The notes: generated by a model not told the origin, from the letters alone. DNA of 64,000 nt from Pseudomonadota bacterium (GCA_016720075.1 JADJXW010000020.1:248001-312000), one strand, 5' to 3'. Shown: positions 1 to 9,014, counted from the stretch's first letter. Numbers and translations are program-made.

Positions 1-70
1 ACTGGCCCAGCTCAAGCAGCGCGCCAGCCTGTTCCGCGTGCTGGGTTCGTATCCGCAGGCTATCCTGTGA
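1..70 (+). CDS. pheA: PheA (chorismate mutase/prephenate dehydratase), C-terminal end only
   Basis: Only the last 22 codons are in the window, read from base 2, ending FRVLGSYPQAIL before TGA at 68-70. This LGSYP ending is typical of the C-terminal ACT regulatory domain of bacterial P-proteins, which convert chorismate via prephenate to phenylpyruvate. The stop overlaps the GTG start of hisC (GTGA), so the two are translationally coupled. The assignment rests on a short tail plus the conserved pheA-hisC-aroA-cmk order, so it is good but not certain. Confidence 0.72.
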   Translation, partial: LAQLKQRASLFRVLGSYPQAIL

Positions 71-1207
71 CGCAGCGGGGGTCGGGTTCAGGGCCGGCGC
101 GCCTGGCCTCGGTCGCGGTTCGCCAGATCGCCCCCTATGTGATCGGCAAGCCCATCGACGAACTGGCCCGGGAGCTGGGCGTCACCGACATCATCAAGCT
201 GGCGTCCAACGAGAACCCGCTGGGACCCAGCCCGCGCGCACTTGCCGCGATGCAGGCCTCGCTGCGCGATCGGGCTGTACCCCGATGGCAACGGCCACGA
301 CCTGAAGCAGGCGCTGGCCGCGTGGCATCGAGTTGATGCAAAGCAGGTCACGCTCGGCAACGGCTCCAACGACCTGCTCGTGCTGCTGGCCGAAGCATTC
401 CTGACGCCCGGCACCAATGCCGTTCATTCGGAATTCGCCTTCGCCATCTATGGCCTGTCCATCCAGGCCACCGGCGCCGCGATCCGCGTGGCGAAGGCCT
501 ATGCCGCGGATCATGCGATGGCCTACGGCCACGATCTCGACGCGATGGCGGCCGCCATCGATGCCGACACGCGCCTCATCTACATCGCCAATCCCAACAA
601 TCCCACGGGCACCTGGAACACGGCCGAACAGCTCAGGGCGTTCCTGCGCAAGGTGCCGGAGACGGTGATCGTGGCGCTGGACGAGGCCTACCACGAGTAT
701 TCGCGCGCCGTGGATTGTCCCGATGGCACCGAGCTGCTCGCCTCGCATCCGAACCTCGTCGTGCTGCGCACTTTCTCCAAGGCGCATGCGCTGGCCGGCG
801 TGCGCGTGGGCTATGCGCTATCGCATCCGGATGTGGCCGACATGCTCAACCGCGTGCGCCAGCCGTTCAACGTGGGCATCCCGGGACTTGCCGGCGCCAC
901 GGCCGCCGTCGGGGATGCCGAGCAGGTGGCCCGCGCGCAGAAGCTGGTGGCCGAGGGCGCCGCGCAGTTCCAGTCAGCGCTGCCCTCGCTGGGCGTGAAG
1001 GTGCATCGCACCGCGGGAAATTTCGTGCTCGCCGATGTGGGTGCGGGCAATGCCGTGTACGAGGGATTGCTGCGTGAGGGCGTGATCGTGCGCCCGGTGG
1101 CCGGCTACGGGCTGGCGCGCTGCGTGCGCATCACCATTGGCACGACGTCTCAGAACGAGCGGCTCATCGCGGCATTGTCGAAAGTCATGAAGGATCACCG
1201 GGGCTGA
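67..1207 (+). CDS. hisC: Histidinol-phosphate/aromatic aminotransferase HisC, frameshifted near 271
   Basis: PLP aminotransferase of fold type I that makes histidinol phosphate, or acts on phenylpyruvate/4-hydroxyphenylpyruvate when encoded beside pheA. GTG start at 67 overlaps the pheA stop. The N-terminal frame reads through KLASNENPLGPSP and then fails. The other forward frame picks up at GLYPDGNGHDLKQAL and carries the rest, including NPNNPTG and the PLP-lysine segment RTFSKAHALAGVRVGY. The join lies at about base 271 (gat-c-ggg). Total length fits one extra base (or two missing) and about 379 residues, normal for HisC. It is either a sequencing error or a real lesion. The stop overlaps aroA (ATGA). 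No tyrA lies between hisC and aroA, where many gammaproteobacteria have it. Confidence 0.85.
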
Positions 1208-2520
1208 TGCAGTTCTACGAAGTCCAGCCGTCCACATCGGTTGCCGGCACGGTGCGGGTTCCCGGGGACAAATCCATTTCCCATCGCACGCTGATGCTGG
1301 GCGGCATCGCCGAGGGGCGCACCGAGGTCACCGGCTTCCTGGCCAGCGCCGACTGCCTGGCGACACTGGATGCCTTTCGCGCCATGGGCGTGGGCGTTGA
1401 TCGCCATGCCGAGACTTCACTGACCGTCCACGGACGCGGACTGCATGGCCTGTCTGCGCCGGCAAAGGTGCTGGACATGGGCAATGCCGGCACTGCGATC
1501 CGGCTGTCCATGGGGCTGCTTTCAGGACAGCGCTTCGAGTCCGTGCTGACCGGCGATTCATCGCTGCGCTCGCGGCCCATGGAACGGGTGGCCAAACCGC
1601 TGCGTCAGATGGGCGCGGACATCCTCACCACCGACGGCAAGCCGCCGGTGACCGTGCGGCCGGTGGCGACCCTGTCAGGCATCGACTACCTGTTGCCCGT
1701 GGCCAGCGCCCAGGTCAAATCGGCCATCCTGCTTGCGGGCCTGTATGCGCAGGGCTTCACCACCGTCACCGAACCTGCGCCAACCCGCGATCACACCGAG
1801 CGCATGCTGCGGGGCTTCGGCGTGCAGGTCGAAACCGACGGCGCGCGGATTCGCCTGCAGGGGCGGCAGACTCTCACCGGCACGCGCATCGATGTGCCGG
1901 GTGACATCTCCTCCGCCGCGTTTTTCCTCGTGGCCGGCAGCATCGCCGGCAGCGGTGACTACGTGATCGAGAACGTGGGCGTGAATCCCACCCGCACCGG
2001 CGTCATCGACATCCTGAAGCTGATGGGCGCCGACATCACCGTGGTGCCGCGCGCCGCGCAGGGCGGCGAACCGGTGGCCGACCTGCATGTGCGCCGCGCC
2101 GAATTGCGCGGGATCGCCGTGCCGGAATCCCTGGTGCCGCTGGCCATCGACGAACTACCCGTGCTTTTCATCGCCGCCGCCGCCGCCCGCGGAGAAACCG
2201 TCTTCACCGGCGCCGCCGAACTGCGGGTGAAGGAGAGCGATCGGCTGGCCGTGATGGCCGATGGACTCACCCGCCTCGGCGTGGGCAACGAACTGGCCCC
2301 GGATGGAATCCGCATCGAAGGCCTTGCGGGCACCGGGCGCCGGCTTGGCGGCGGGGAAGTCGAAAGCCATGGTGACCATCGCATCGCGATGTCCTTCACC
2401 GTGGCCAGCCTGCTGGCCGATGCCCCCATCCGCATCAGGGATACGGAAAACGTGGGAACCTCCTTCCCCGGCTTCGTGGCCACGGCCCGGGCATGCGGGC
2501 TTCAGGTCGAGGAAAGATGA
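1207..2520 (+). CDS. aroA: 3-phosphoshikimate 1-carboxyvinyltransferase (EPSP synthase)
   Basis: Cytoplasmic shikimate-pathway enzyme joining shikimate 3-phosphate and PEP. The 437-residue protein shows the family's landmarks: GDKSISHR at residues 20-27 (PEP/S3P-binding lysine), GNAGTAIRL near 95, and KESDRLAVMADGL near 340. The C-terminal ESHGDHRIAMS segment is also present. Length is normal. ATG overlaps the hisC stop by one base of TGA and its own TGA overlaps the cmk start, so it sits in the middle of a coupled operon. Residue pattern at the start of the glyphosate-contact region (NAGTA) looks like an ordinary class I/II enzyme; no more is claimed. Confidence 0.97.
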   Translation: MQFYEVQPSTSVAGTVRVPGDKSISHRTLMLGGIAEGRTEVTGFLASADCLATLDAFRAMGVGVDRHAETSLTVHGRGLHGLSAPAKVLDMGNAGTAIRLSMGLLSGQRFESVLTGDSSLRSRPMERVAKPLRQMGADILTTDGKPPVTVRPVATLSGIDYLLPVASAQVKSAILLAGLYAQGFTTVTEPAPTRDHTERMLRGFGVQVETDGARIRLQGRQTLTGTRIDVPGDISSAAFFLVAGSIAGSGDYVIENVGVNPTRTGVIDILKLMGADITVVPRAAQGGEPVADLHVRRAELRGIAVPESLVPLAIDELPVLFIAAAAARGETVFTGAAELRVKESDRLAVMADGLTRLGVGNELAPDGIRIEGLAGTGRRLGGGEVESHGDHRIAMSFTVASLLADAPIRIRDTENVGTSFPGFVATARACGLQVEER

Positions 2521-3203
2521 CGACGACGCCCATCCTGACCATCGATGGCCCCAGCGGCTCCGGCAAGGGCACCATCAGCCGGCGCGTGGCCTCCCGGCTG
2601 GGCTGGCACCTGCTCGACAGCGGTGCCCTGTACCGCCTGGTGGCGCTAGCGGGGGCCCAGGAGGGCCTGGAGCCCATCGATGAGGCCGGCCACGCGGCGC
2701 TGGCCGCCCGCATGGCGGTTCGGTTCGGGGCGGATGGCCTGGGCGAAGAGCAGGTCTGGCTGGGCAAGCCCCCCGTGGATGTCACAGCCGCCATCCGTAC
2801 CGAGGAGGCCGGGCAGGGGGCTTCCCGGGTCGCGGTCTGGCCCAGCGTCCGGGCCGCGCTGCTGCAGCGGCAGCAGGACTTTGCCCGCCCACCGGGCCTG
2901 GTGGCCGACGGTCGCGACATGGGAACGGTGGTTTTCCCCCAGGCGCCAGTGAAAATCTTTCTCACCGCCAGCGCGGAAGAACGGGCCCGAAGGCGTCATA
3001 AGCAGTTGAAAGACAAGGGTTCCGGTGCTAGCCTTGCCGCCCTTTCGCTGGAGATAGCCGAGCGCGACAGGCGCGATTCGACGCGCGCCGTGGCGCCTCT
3101 GAAGCCCGCTGCGGATGCCGTCATGGTCGACAGCACAGGTCTTTCAATCGAGACCGTTGTTGAGCGGGTGATGGCCGAACTGTCTGCGCGCGGCATTTCG
3201 TAA
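2517..3203 (+). CDS. cmk: Cytidylate kinase
   Basis: Phosphorylates CMP/dCMP to the diphosphates. P-loop GPSGSGKGT at residues 11-19. The usual (d)CMP kinase landmarks follow: LLDSGALYR near 40, DGRDMGTVVFP near 130 and RARRRHKQL near 165. I chose ATG at 2517 (228 residues) over an upstream in-frame codon at 2493 because GAGGAAAG lies directly before it and it overlaps the aroA TGA in an ATGA junction. The classical cmk-rpsA-ihfB neighbourhood follows. Confidence 0.96.
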   Translation: MTTTPILTIDGPSGSGKGTISRRVASRLGWHLLDSGALYRLVALAGAQEGLEPIDEAGHAALAARMAVRFGADGLGEEQVWLGKPPVDVTAAIRTEEAGQGASRVAVWPSVRAALLQRQQDFARPPGLVADGRDMGTVVFPQAPVKIFLTASAEERARRRHKQLKDKGSGASLAALSLEIAERDRRDSTRAVAPLKPAADAVMVDSTGLSIETVVERVMAELSARGIS

Positions 3204-3224
3204 GGCGATATGGGTTTAGGTGGT

Positions 3225-3257
3225 CGGCGGTCGCTGAGATGCGATACGCCGTTTTTT
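3225..3257 (+). terminator. Rho-independent terminator after cmk
   Basis: Two-part hairpin: CGGCG (3225-3229) pairs with CGCCG (3247-3251). Inside it TCGC (3231-3234) pairs with GCGA (3241-3244) around the loop TGAGAT. A run of six T (3252-3257) follows at once. It sits 22 bases after the cmk stop and 54 before rpsA, so it should separate the pheA-hisC-aroA-cmk transcript from rpsA, at least partly. Confidence 0.7.
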
Positions 3258-3311
3258 AGGCAACCGTGTCAGCGCTTCTGATAAAAGGCGCCGCACGCAA
3301 CGAGTGGAAAC

Positions 3312-4994
3312 ATGACCGAATCATTCAGCGAACTGTTCGAACAAACCCTGGCGAATCAACGCATCCGCCCGGGCATGATCCTCACCGGCCGGGTCATCAG
3401 CGTAGGCGACGACATGGTCGTCGTGAGCGTGGGCCTGAAGTCCGAAGCCGTCATTCCGATCGAACAGTTCCGCAACGAGAAGGGTGAACTGGAAGTCGCC
3501 GCCGGCGATGAAGTCGAAGTCGCCCTGGATGCCGTCGAAGACGGCAATGGCGAAACCCGCCTGTCGCGCGAGAAAGCCAAGCGCGCCCGCACCTGGACCC
3601 GCCTCGAGAAGGCATTCAACGATTCCGAAATCGTCATCGGCATCATCACCGGTCGCGTCAAGGGCGGCTTCACCGTCGAGATCGAGAACGTCCGCGCATT
3701 CCTGCCCGGCTCGCTGGTCGACGTGCGCCCGGTGCGCGACACCTCCTACCTCGAAGGCAAGCCGCTCGAGTTCAAGGTCATCAAGCTCGACCAGAAGCGC
3801 AACAACGTCGTCGTGTCGCGCCGCGCGGTCGTCGAGCAGGAGTTCTCCGCCGAGCGCAGCGCGCTGATGGAGAACCTGCAGGAAGGCGCGGTCGTGAAGG
3901 GCACGGTCAAGAACCTGACCGACTACGGCGCGTTCGTCGACCTGGGTGGCATCGACGGCCTGCTGCACATCACCGACATGGCGTGGAAGCGCGTCAAGCA
4001 TCCGTCGGAAGTGGTGCAGGTCGGCGCCGAAGTCGAAGTGCGCATCCTGAAGTTCGACCGCGAGCGCTCGCGCGTTTCGCTCGGCCTCAAGCAGCTGGGA
4101 GCCGATCCCTGGGAAAACATCGCCCGCCGCTATCCGCCGAACACCCGCGTGTTCGGCAAGGTCACGAACATCGCCGACTACGGCGCGTTCGTCGAGATCG
4201 AGGACGGCGTCGAGGGCCTGGTGCACGTCTCCGAAATGGATTGGACGAACAAGAACGTCAATCCGTCGAAGGTCGTGCAGACCGGCGAAGAAGTCGAAGT
4301 CATGGTGCTGGATGTCGACGAAGAGCGTCGCCGCATCTCGCTGGGCCTCAAGCAGTGCAAGAGCAACCCGTGGAAGGAGTTCTCCGAGAACTTCAACCGT
4401 GGCGACAAGGTGTCGGGCCAGGTCAAGTCGATCACCGACTTCGGCGTGTTCATCGGCCTGTCGGGCAACATCGACGGCCTGGTGCACCTGTCGGACATCA
4501 GCTGGGACATCCCTGGCGAAGAAGCCGTGCGCAGCTACCAGAAGGGCCAGCTCATCGAGGCCATGGTGCTGTCCATTGATCCGGAGCGTGAGCGCATCTC
4601 GCTGGGCATCAAGCAGCTCGCCAAGGATCCGTTCTCGGGCTATGTGGCCGAGCATCCGCGCGGCAGTATTGTCGTGGGCACCGTCACCGAAGTGGACCAG
4701 CGCGGCGCGCTGATCGACCTGGGCAATGGCGTCGAGGGCCAGCTGCGTGCCACCGAACTGGGCCGCGACCGCGTCGACGACGCGCGCACCGTGCTCAAGG
4801 TTGGCGACTCCGTGGAAGCCAAGTTCGTCGGCGTGGACCGCAAGACGCGGTCGATCACGCTGTCGATCAAGGCCAAGGAGATGCACGAGGAAGCCGAAGC
4901 AGTGCAGAGCTACCGCACCGACCAGGGCGGCAGCTCCACGGGCACCAGCCTGGGCGATCTGCTGAAGGAGCAGATCGGCGGGGATCGCGACTGA
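3312..4994 (+). CDS. rpsA: 30S ribosomal protein S1
   Basis: Binds mRNA on the 30S subunit and helps unfold structured leaders. The 560-residue protein contains six S1 RNA-binding domains, starting near residues 21, 107, 192, 277, 364 and 451. Each carries recognisable beta-barrel signatures such as VKGTVKNLTDYGAFVDL and VFGKVTNIADYGAFVEI. Length matches the gammaproteobacterial six-domain form. GAGTGGA precedes the ATG. It is preceded by a terminator and must have its own promoter in 3258-3311; TGATAAAAG near 3279 is a possible -10 element, but I see no clear -35. Confidence 0.98.
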   Translation: MTESFSELFEQTLANQRIRPGMILTGRVISVGDDMVVVSVGLKSEAVIPIEQFRNEKGELEVAAGDEVEVALDAVEDGNGETRLSREKAKRARTWTRLEKAFNDSEIVIGIITGRVKGGFTVEIENVRAFLPGSLVDVRPVRDTSYLEGKPLEFKVIKLDQKRNNVVVSRRAVVEQEFSAERSALMENLQEGAVVKGTVKNLTDYGAFVDLGGIDGLLHITDMAWKRVKHPSEVVQVGAEVEVRILKFDRERSRVSLGLKQLGADPWENIARRYPPNTRVFGKVTNIADYGAFVEIEDGVEGLVHVSEMDWTNKNVNPSKVVQTGEEVEVMVLDVDEERRRISLGLKQCKSNPWKEFSENFNRGDKVSGQVKSITDFGVFIGLSGNIDGLVHLSDISWDIPGEEAVRSYQKGQLIEAMVLSIDPERERISLGIKQLAKDPFSGYVAEHPRGSIVVGTVTEVDQRGALIDLGNGVEGQLRATELGRDRVDDARTVLKVGDSVEAKFVGVDRKTRSITLSIKAKEMHEEAEAVQSYRTDQGGSSTGTSLGDLLKEQIGGDRD

Positions 4995-5009
4995 CCGTAA
5001 GAGCAACCG

Positions 5010-5046
5010 GCCGGTGCCGCCTTCGCGGGCGAGCACCGGCTGATTT
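5010..5046 (+). terminator. Strong hairpin between rpsA and ihfB
   Basis: GCCGGTGC (5010-5017) pairs perfectly with GCACCGGC (5033-5040). CGCC (5018-5021) pairs with GGCG (5028-5031) inside, past a single bulged A. This gives about 12 base pairs around the loop TTCGCG. Only a short T-containing tail (TGATTT) follows, so it is either a weak terminator or a transcript-end/processing hairpin that lowers ihfB expression relative to rpsA. Confidence 0.5.
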
Positions 5047-5060
5047 CCGGGACGAGCGGC

Positions 5061-5363
5061 ATGACGAAGTCCGAACTCATCGAAATCATCACGGCCAAGC
5101 AGAAGCATCTGCCGGCCCGTGACGTGGAGTTGGCTCTCAAGCAGATCCTGGAGATCATGAGCGACGCCCTCGCGCAGGGCGAACGCATCGAGATCCGCGG
5201 ATTCGGCAGCTTCTCGCTGCACTTCCGCCCGCCGCGCCAGGGGCGCAACCCCAAGACCGGTGAAGCCGTGGCGCTCTCCGGCAAGCATGTTCCGCATTTC
5301 AAGCCCGGCAAGGACCTGCGCGAGCGGGTCAACCTCAGCGCCGGCACGCCCATCCGCGACTGA
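5061..5363 (+). CDS. ihfB: Integration host factor subunit beta
   Basis: Small DNA-bending protein that pairs with IhfA. The 100-residue protein starts MTKSELIEII, has the HU/IHF core with EIRGFGSFSLHFR near residues 42-54, and the beta-arm motif GRNPKTGE that intercalates into the minor groove. The tail FKPGKDLRERVN is typical of the beta subunit. Position directly after rpsA is the classical rpsA-ihfB (himD) linkage, which separates it from HU and IhfA. Confidence 0.96.
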   Translation: MTKSELIEIITAKQKHLPARDVELALKQILEIMSDALAQGERIEIRGFGSFSLHFRPPRQGRNPKTGEAVALSGKHVPHFKPGKDLRERVNLSAGTPIRD

Positions 5364-5467
5364 ATCTGCGCTTACGCGCGCGATAGGCGTACTGTCGAAA
5401 CGACAGCCGCGTCCTACCCTGGACAGGCGACCAGTCAGGTCGTCATCCGCAATCCAGGGAGCCCACC

Positions 5468-5794
5468 ATGCTGCATCGTTCGATACCGGCCCTCGTGCTG
5501 GCCGCGACTTCGCTGTTTTCCCTCGCCGCTTTCAGCGGCCCGGTGAACGTCAATACCGCTGACGCGGCGACACTGTCGCGTGAACTCAAGGGCATCGGCA
5601 TGAAGCGCGCCGAGGCCATCGTGGAGTACCGGCGCCGGTTCGGACCCTTCAAGTCCGCCGAGGAACTGGCCCTGGTCAAGGGCATCGGGCCTGCCGCAAT
5701 CCAGAAGAATCGCGACCTCATTCGCATCGTCGATGTGAAGCAGGCCACAAAGCCGGCGGCGCAGGCGGCGCGCCCGACGCCCGCGAAACCCTAG
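5468..5794 (+). CDS. ComEA-like secreted helix-hairpin-helix protein
   Basis: 108 residues. An N-terminal Sec signal peptide (about residues 1-22, LVLAATSLFSLAAFSG) is followed by NVNTADAATL and two helix-hairpin-helix motifs (LKGIGMKRAEAIVEYR and LVKGIGPAAIQKN). This is the ComEA-type periplasmic DNA-binding fold, used in natural transformation for DNA uptake. The C-terminus is Ala/Pro/Lys-rich. GGGAGCCC lies before the ATG. It is an orphan here, with no comEC nearby. The call to the family is firm; a role in competence is only inferred. Confidence 0.88.
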   Translation: MLHRSIPALVLAATSLFSLAAFSGPVNVNTADAATLSRELKGIGMKRAEAIVEYRRRFGPFKSAEELALVKGIGPAAIQKNRDLIRIVDVKQATKPAAQAARPTPAKP

Positions 5795-5841
5795 TCCTGT
5801 ACTATCCGCAGGGTCTGCGCATTGCATGGAGCCTGAACCCC

Positions 5842-6732
5842 GTGAGACGAGCCAGTGACCTGAAGCACATCCGCACAGCCGTCTTCCCGGTGGCAGGCCG
5901 CGGCACGCGCTTCCTGCCCGCCACCAAGGCGAGTCCGAAGGAAATGCTGCCGGTGGTGGACAAACCCCTGATCCAGTACGCCGTCGAAGAGGCGCTGGCA
6001 GCCGGTGCAACTCGACTGGTGTTCGTCACCGGCTCGTCCAAGCGCGCCATCGAAGACCACTTCGACACGGATTTCGAGCTGGAAAAGCTGCTCGATTCCC
6101 AGGGCAAGTCCGACCTGGCCGACCAGCTGCGCAGCGTGCTGCCGTCCTCGGCAACATGCATCTACATCCGTCAGCCCGCACCGCTGGGCCTCGGCCACGC
6201 GGTGCTGTGCGCGCGACCCGCGGTGGGTCACGAACCTTTCTTTGTGCACCTGGCAGACGATCTGATCGACGCCGACGTGCCCTGCCTGAAGCAGATGGCA
6301 GATGTATTTGCCGAGCGGCAATGCAGCGTGCTGGGCGTGGAGGAAGTCAGCCCCGCAGATACCGACAAATACGGCATCGTCGACACCGGCGGTGACAAGG
6401 GCCAGATTGCCCGCATCAACGCCATCGTCGAGAAGCCCAAGCCGGCGCAGGCGCCATCGAACCTGGCGGTCGTGGGGCGCTACGTTCTGACTCCCGCCGT
6501 GTTCGATGAACTGGAAGAGATCGGCCAGGGTGCAGGCGGGGAGATCCAGCTCACCGACGGCATTGCGCGGCTGATGACGCAGGAAGATGTCTACGCCTAC
6601 CGCTTCAGCGGCAAGCGTTACGACTGCGGCAGCAAGCTCGGATACCTTCAGGCCACGGTGGAATACGGACTGAAGCATGCCCAGCTGGGCAGCGCTTTCC
6701 GTTCCTACCTGCAGGGCAAGTTCAAGCCCTGA
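5842..6732 (+). CDS. galU: UTP-glucose-1-phosphate uridylyltransferase
   Basis: Makes UDP-glucose for envelope polysaccharides and osmolytes. 296 residues with GTG start. The nucleotidyltransferase signature VAGRGTRFLPATKASPKEML lies at residues 17-36, followed by VVDKPLIQYAVEEA. Further motifs are FFVHLADDLI and GVEEVSPADTDKYGIV; VGRYVLTPAVFDEL lies in the C-terminal half. Length and motifs match bacterial GalU rather than GalF, since the signature residues are intact. Convergent with the MFS gene, 22 bases apart. Confidence 0.96.
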   Translation: MRRASDLKHIRTAVFPVAGRGTRFLPATKASPKEMLPVVDKPLIQYAVEEALAAGATRLVFVTGSSKRAIEDHFDTDFELEKLLDSQGKSDLADQLRSVLPSSATCIYIRQPAPLGLGHAVLCARPAVGHEPFFVHLADDLIDADVPCLKQMADVFAERQCSVLGVEEVSPADTDKYGIVDTGGDKGQIARINAIVEKPKPAQAPSNLAVVGRYVLTPAVFDELEEIGQGAGGEIQLTDGIARLMTQEDVYAYRFSGKRYDCGSKLGYLQATVEYGLKHAQLGSAFRSYLQGKFKP

Positions 6733-6754
6733 CGCGGCCGGCCAGCGGCTTCGA

Positions 6755-7984
6755 TCAGGAAGGTGGTCGATGCGGCAGCACGCGCGCGCCCACGACCATA
6801 GTGAGCAGCAGCAGCGCGGCTGACAGCAGGAACGGCGCCCCCAGCAGGGACTGGCCGCCATGCCCCACGGCCACGGCGAATACATGCGTGAATACCAGCG
6901 GTCCCAGCATGCCGGTAACGGCGCGGATGCTGCCCAGCGCGCCCTGCAGTTGCCCCTGTTCCGACGGATCGATCCTGCGGCTCATCAGTGACTGGAAAGA
7001 GGGGTTCGCCAGGCCCCACAGTGCCACCAGCGCGATGCCGATCAGGAAGATGCCGCCCGTGGGCGCAAGGCCGAAGGTGAGGAATCCACCGATTCCGAAG
7101 GCCAAGCCGGCCAGCGCCGCGCGGCGCTCTCCCAGCCGGCGCACCATCGGCTTAACCAGCAGCATAGAGACCACCACGCTCGAAACACCGATGCCCGCCA
7201 ACGCGAGCCCCACCTGCGCCTCGGTCCATCCGTAGCGCTGGTCCGCGTACAGCACGAAGGTGTTGGGAAGGGCCTCGTGCGCCAGTCCCATCACGAACAG
7301 CGCAGCAGCGAGCCCGAGCAGTTCCGGATGCGAGCGCAGCAGACGGAAGCTGCCGAATACATGGGCGTTCTTCAGGCTGAAGGACCTGCGCCTTTCCGGC
7401 GGCAGGGACTCGGGCAGGATGAAGAAGCCATAGGCCGTATTGGCAAGGCTGAGGCCTGCCGCCACCCAGAAGGGCAGGCGCAGGTCTAAGCCGCCCAGTA
7501 CGCCGCCCACGGCAGGCCCCACGATGAATCCCAGCCCGAATGCGGCGCCCAGCATTCCGAACTTGCCGGCCCGCTCCGCGGGAGGGGTGACGTCGGCGAT
7601 GTAGGCGCCGGCCGTGGGGTAGCTGGCCGAAGTGATGCCCGAGATCAGCCGTCCGAGGAACAGCCAGCCCAGCGTGGGCGCCACCGCCATGAGCACATAG
7701 TCGAGGCCCAGCCCCAGGTTCGACAGCAGGATGACCGGCCGGCGGCCGAATCGATCCGAGGCGGCGCCGATGATGGGCGAGAAGATGAACTGCATGGCCG
7801 CCCACAGCGTGGCGAAGGCGCCCACGAACCAGGCGGCGCGGGCCACGTCACCGTGCTGGAACTGGATGATGAGCTTGGGCAGCACGGGCACGGTGATGCC
7901 CACGGCCATCATGTCGAGGGCCACCGTGACAAAAATGAAGATGAACGCCGCCGATCCCGGGGCGCGAGTCCCGCTGCCTTTCAC
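6755..7984 (-). CDS. MFS transporter, TCR/Tet-like drug:H+ antiporter family
   Basis: About 409 residues and 12 predicted membrane helices. The loop 2-3 motif is DRFGRRPVILLSNLG and a second copy is seen in the C-terminal half (LGERRAALAGLAFG). FVTVALDMMAVGITVPVLP at the start is characteristic of the TetA/TCR1 subgroup. I chose GTG at 7984, preceded by GCAGGAAAC, over longer in-frame starts whose N-terminus is hydrophilic and overlaps the upstream gene. It lies 22 bases behind the secreted hypothetical at 8007-9014 and is probably cotranscribed. Substrate unknown. Confidence 0.88.
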   Translation of the reverse strand: MKGSGTRAPGSAAFIFIFVTVALDMMAVGITVPVLPKLIIQFQHGDVARAAWFVGAFATLWAAMQFIFSPIIGAASDRFGRRPVILLSNLGLGLDYVLMAVAPTLGWLFLGRLISGITSASYPTAGAYIADVTPPAERAGKFGMLGAAFGLGFIVGPAVGGVLGGLDLRLPFWVAAGLSLANTAYGFFILPESLPPERRRSFSLKNAHVFGSFRLLRSHPELLGLAAALFVMGLAHEALPNTFVLYADQRYGWTEAQVGLALAGIGVSSVVVSMLLVKPMVRRLGERRAALAGLAFGIGGFLTFGLAPTGGIFLIGIALVALWGLANPSFQSLMSRRIDPSEQGQLQGALGSIRAVTGMLGPLVFTHVFAVAVGHGGQSLLGAPFLLSAALLLLTMVVGARVLPHRPPS

Positions 7985-8006
7985 CGTGCTGCTGTTTCCT
8001 GCCGAT

Positions 8007-9014
8007 TCAGCGGGCCGGATCAGCGCGCGCCCAGTCGTCCCATGGCGAGGGCATGTTGTAGGGCACGGTGATGAAGTTGGCCTCGATCTGCTCGATGGCG
8101 CCATCCTTCAGCTTGAACAGTTCAAACAGGTAGAAGCTGTGCGGGCGATGCACCGGTGAGCGCACCTTGGTGCCATCGGTCAGCAGGTATTCATGCGGCA
8201 CGCCGGCATGGTCGATGAATCCGGCAGCCAGCACCAGGCCGCGCTCCTCGTCCACCAGCATGAAGCGTCGCGCGCGCAGCCGCGTGTCGTAGCGGTAATT
8301 GCCCGCCTTGAACTGCTCCTCGCAACCCAGGCGCGACACCGGCACCACCGCGAAATTGGGATTGTTGGTGGTCTGCACGCCGTTTTCCACGCGCTTGCAG
8401 TTGGCGTGGAACTTCGTGAACAGCGTGCCGTCGTTGAGCTGCAACGTGTCGAAATAGCCATCGGCGAGCGAGATCATGCGCGGGCGGGGCAGGCGCTGCG
8501 CGGGTGGCAGCACCTCGTTGAGCGCGGGCTTGTTCTCGAACTTCTGGCCTTCGAACTTGATGCCCGAATCCAGCTGGCGAACCACCAGGGTTTCCACCTC
8601 GGTGACTTTCTGGTTCACCACCTTCAGGCGAATGGTGAAGGCGGCGGTTTCGTCGGTCTCGGTGACGGTGCCGAAATAGCCAACCTGTCCCAGCTGCGGG
8701 TCGGCAAAGCGCAGGTCATAGCTGCCGAGCTGGGTGATGGTCTGCCACAGGCCATCGCCCACCATCAGCGCGACGTTGTTCTCGGTGTTGCGCACCTGGG
8801 CGGCCCAGGCGACCCGGGAGGGATCCTGCGCCTTCAGCGCGGCCAGATAGGAATCGAGGACGACATAGAGCTCGGCCCGCGTGGTGCGGGCGGGCAGGGC
8901 ATTGTCGCGGGCATTGGGCGCCCATTGCACGGCCTGGTCGGCCATGGCGGATCCAATCATGCCGAACATACCCAGTACGCCCAGCGCCAGCACGCCCAGT
9001 CCATTTGCTCGCAT
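8007..9014 (-). CDS. Secreted protein of unknown function, probably two NTF2-like halves
   Basis: 335 residues. Signal peptide at about residues 1-26 (cleaved near SAMADQ). The mature part looks like a tandem of two alpha+beta halves, each starting with a helix such as LYVVLDSYLAALKAQDPSRV or ISLADGYFDTLQLNDGTLF and ending in strands (FELFKLKDGAIEQIEANFI). This resembles the SnoaL/NTF2-like fold, but that is my reading and not a confirmed family. Two cysteines in the second half (NCKRV, LGCEEQ) could form a disulfide. GGGGGGCG precedes the ATG. Divergent from the DUF3237/VAO operon and upstream of an MFS pump, so a role in the same substrate pathway is plausible. Confidence 0.8.
   Translation of the reverse strand: MRANGLGVLALGVLGMFGMIGSAMADQAVQWAPNARDNALPARTTRAELYVVLDSYLAALKAQDPSRVAWAAQVRNTENNVALMVGDGLWQTITQLGSYDLRFADPQLGQVGYFGTVTETDETAAFTIRLKVVNQKVTEVETLVVRQLDSGIKFEGQKFENKPALNEVLPPAQRLPRPRMISLADGYFDTLQLNDGTLFTKFHANCKRVENGVQTTNNPNFAVVPVSRLGCEEQFKAGNYRYDTRLRARRFMLVDEERGLVLAAGFIDHAGVPHEYLLTDGTKVRSPVHRPHSFYLFELFKLKDGAIEQIEANFITVPYNMPSPWDDWARADPAR

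Noticed and set aside
3321..5297. A 658-codon open frame on the minus strand across rpsA and ihfB
   Set aside because: Composition-driven shadow: rpsA is certain on the plus strand, and the antisense product is low-complexity, rich in Asp, His, Ala and Leu.
5392..5406. CTGTCG-AAA-CGACAG hairpin before the ComEA-like gene as a terminator
   Set aside because: Only six base pairs and no T tract, so not listed as a terminator; it may be incidental.
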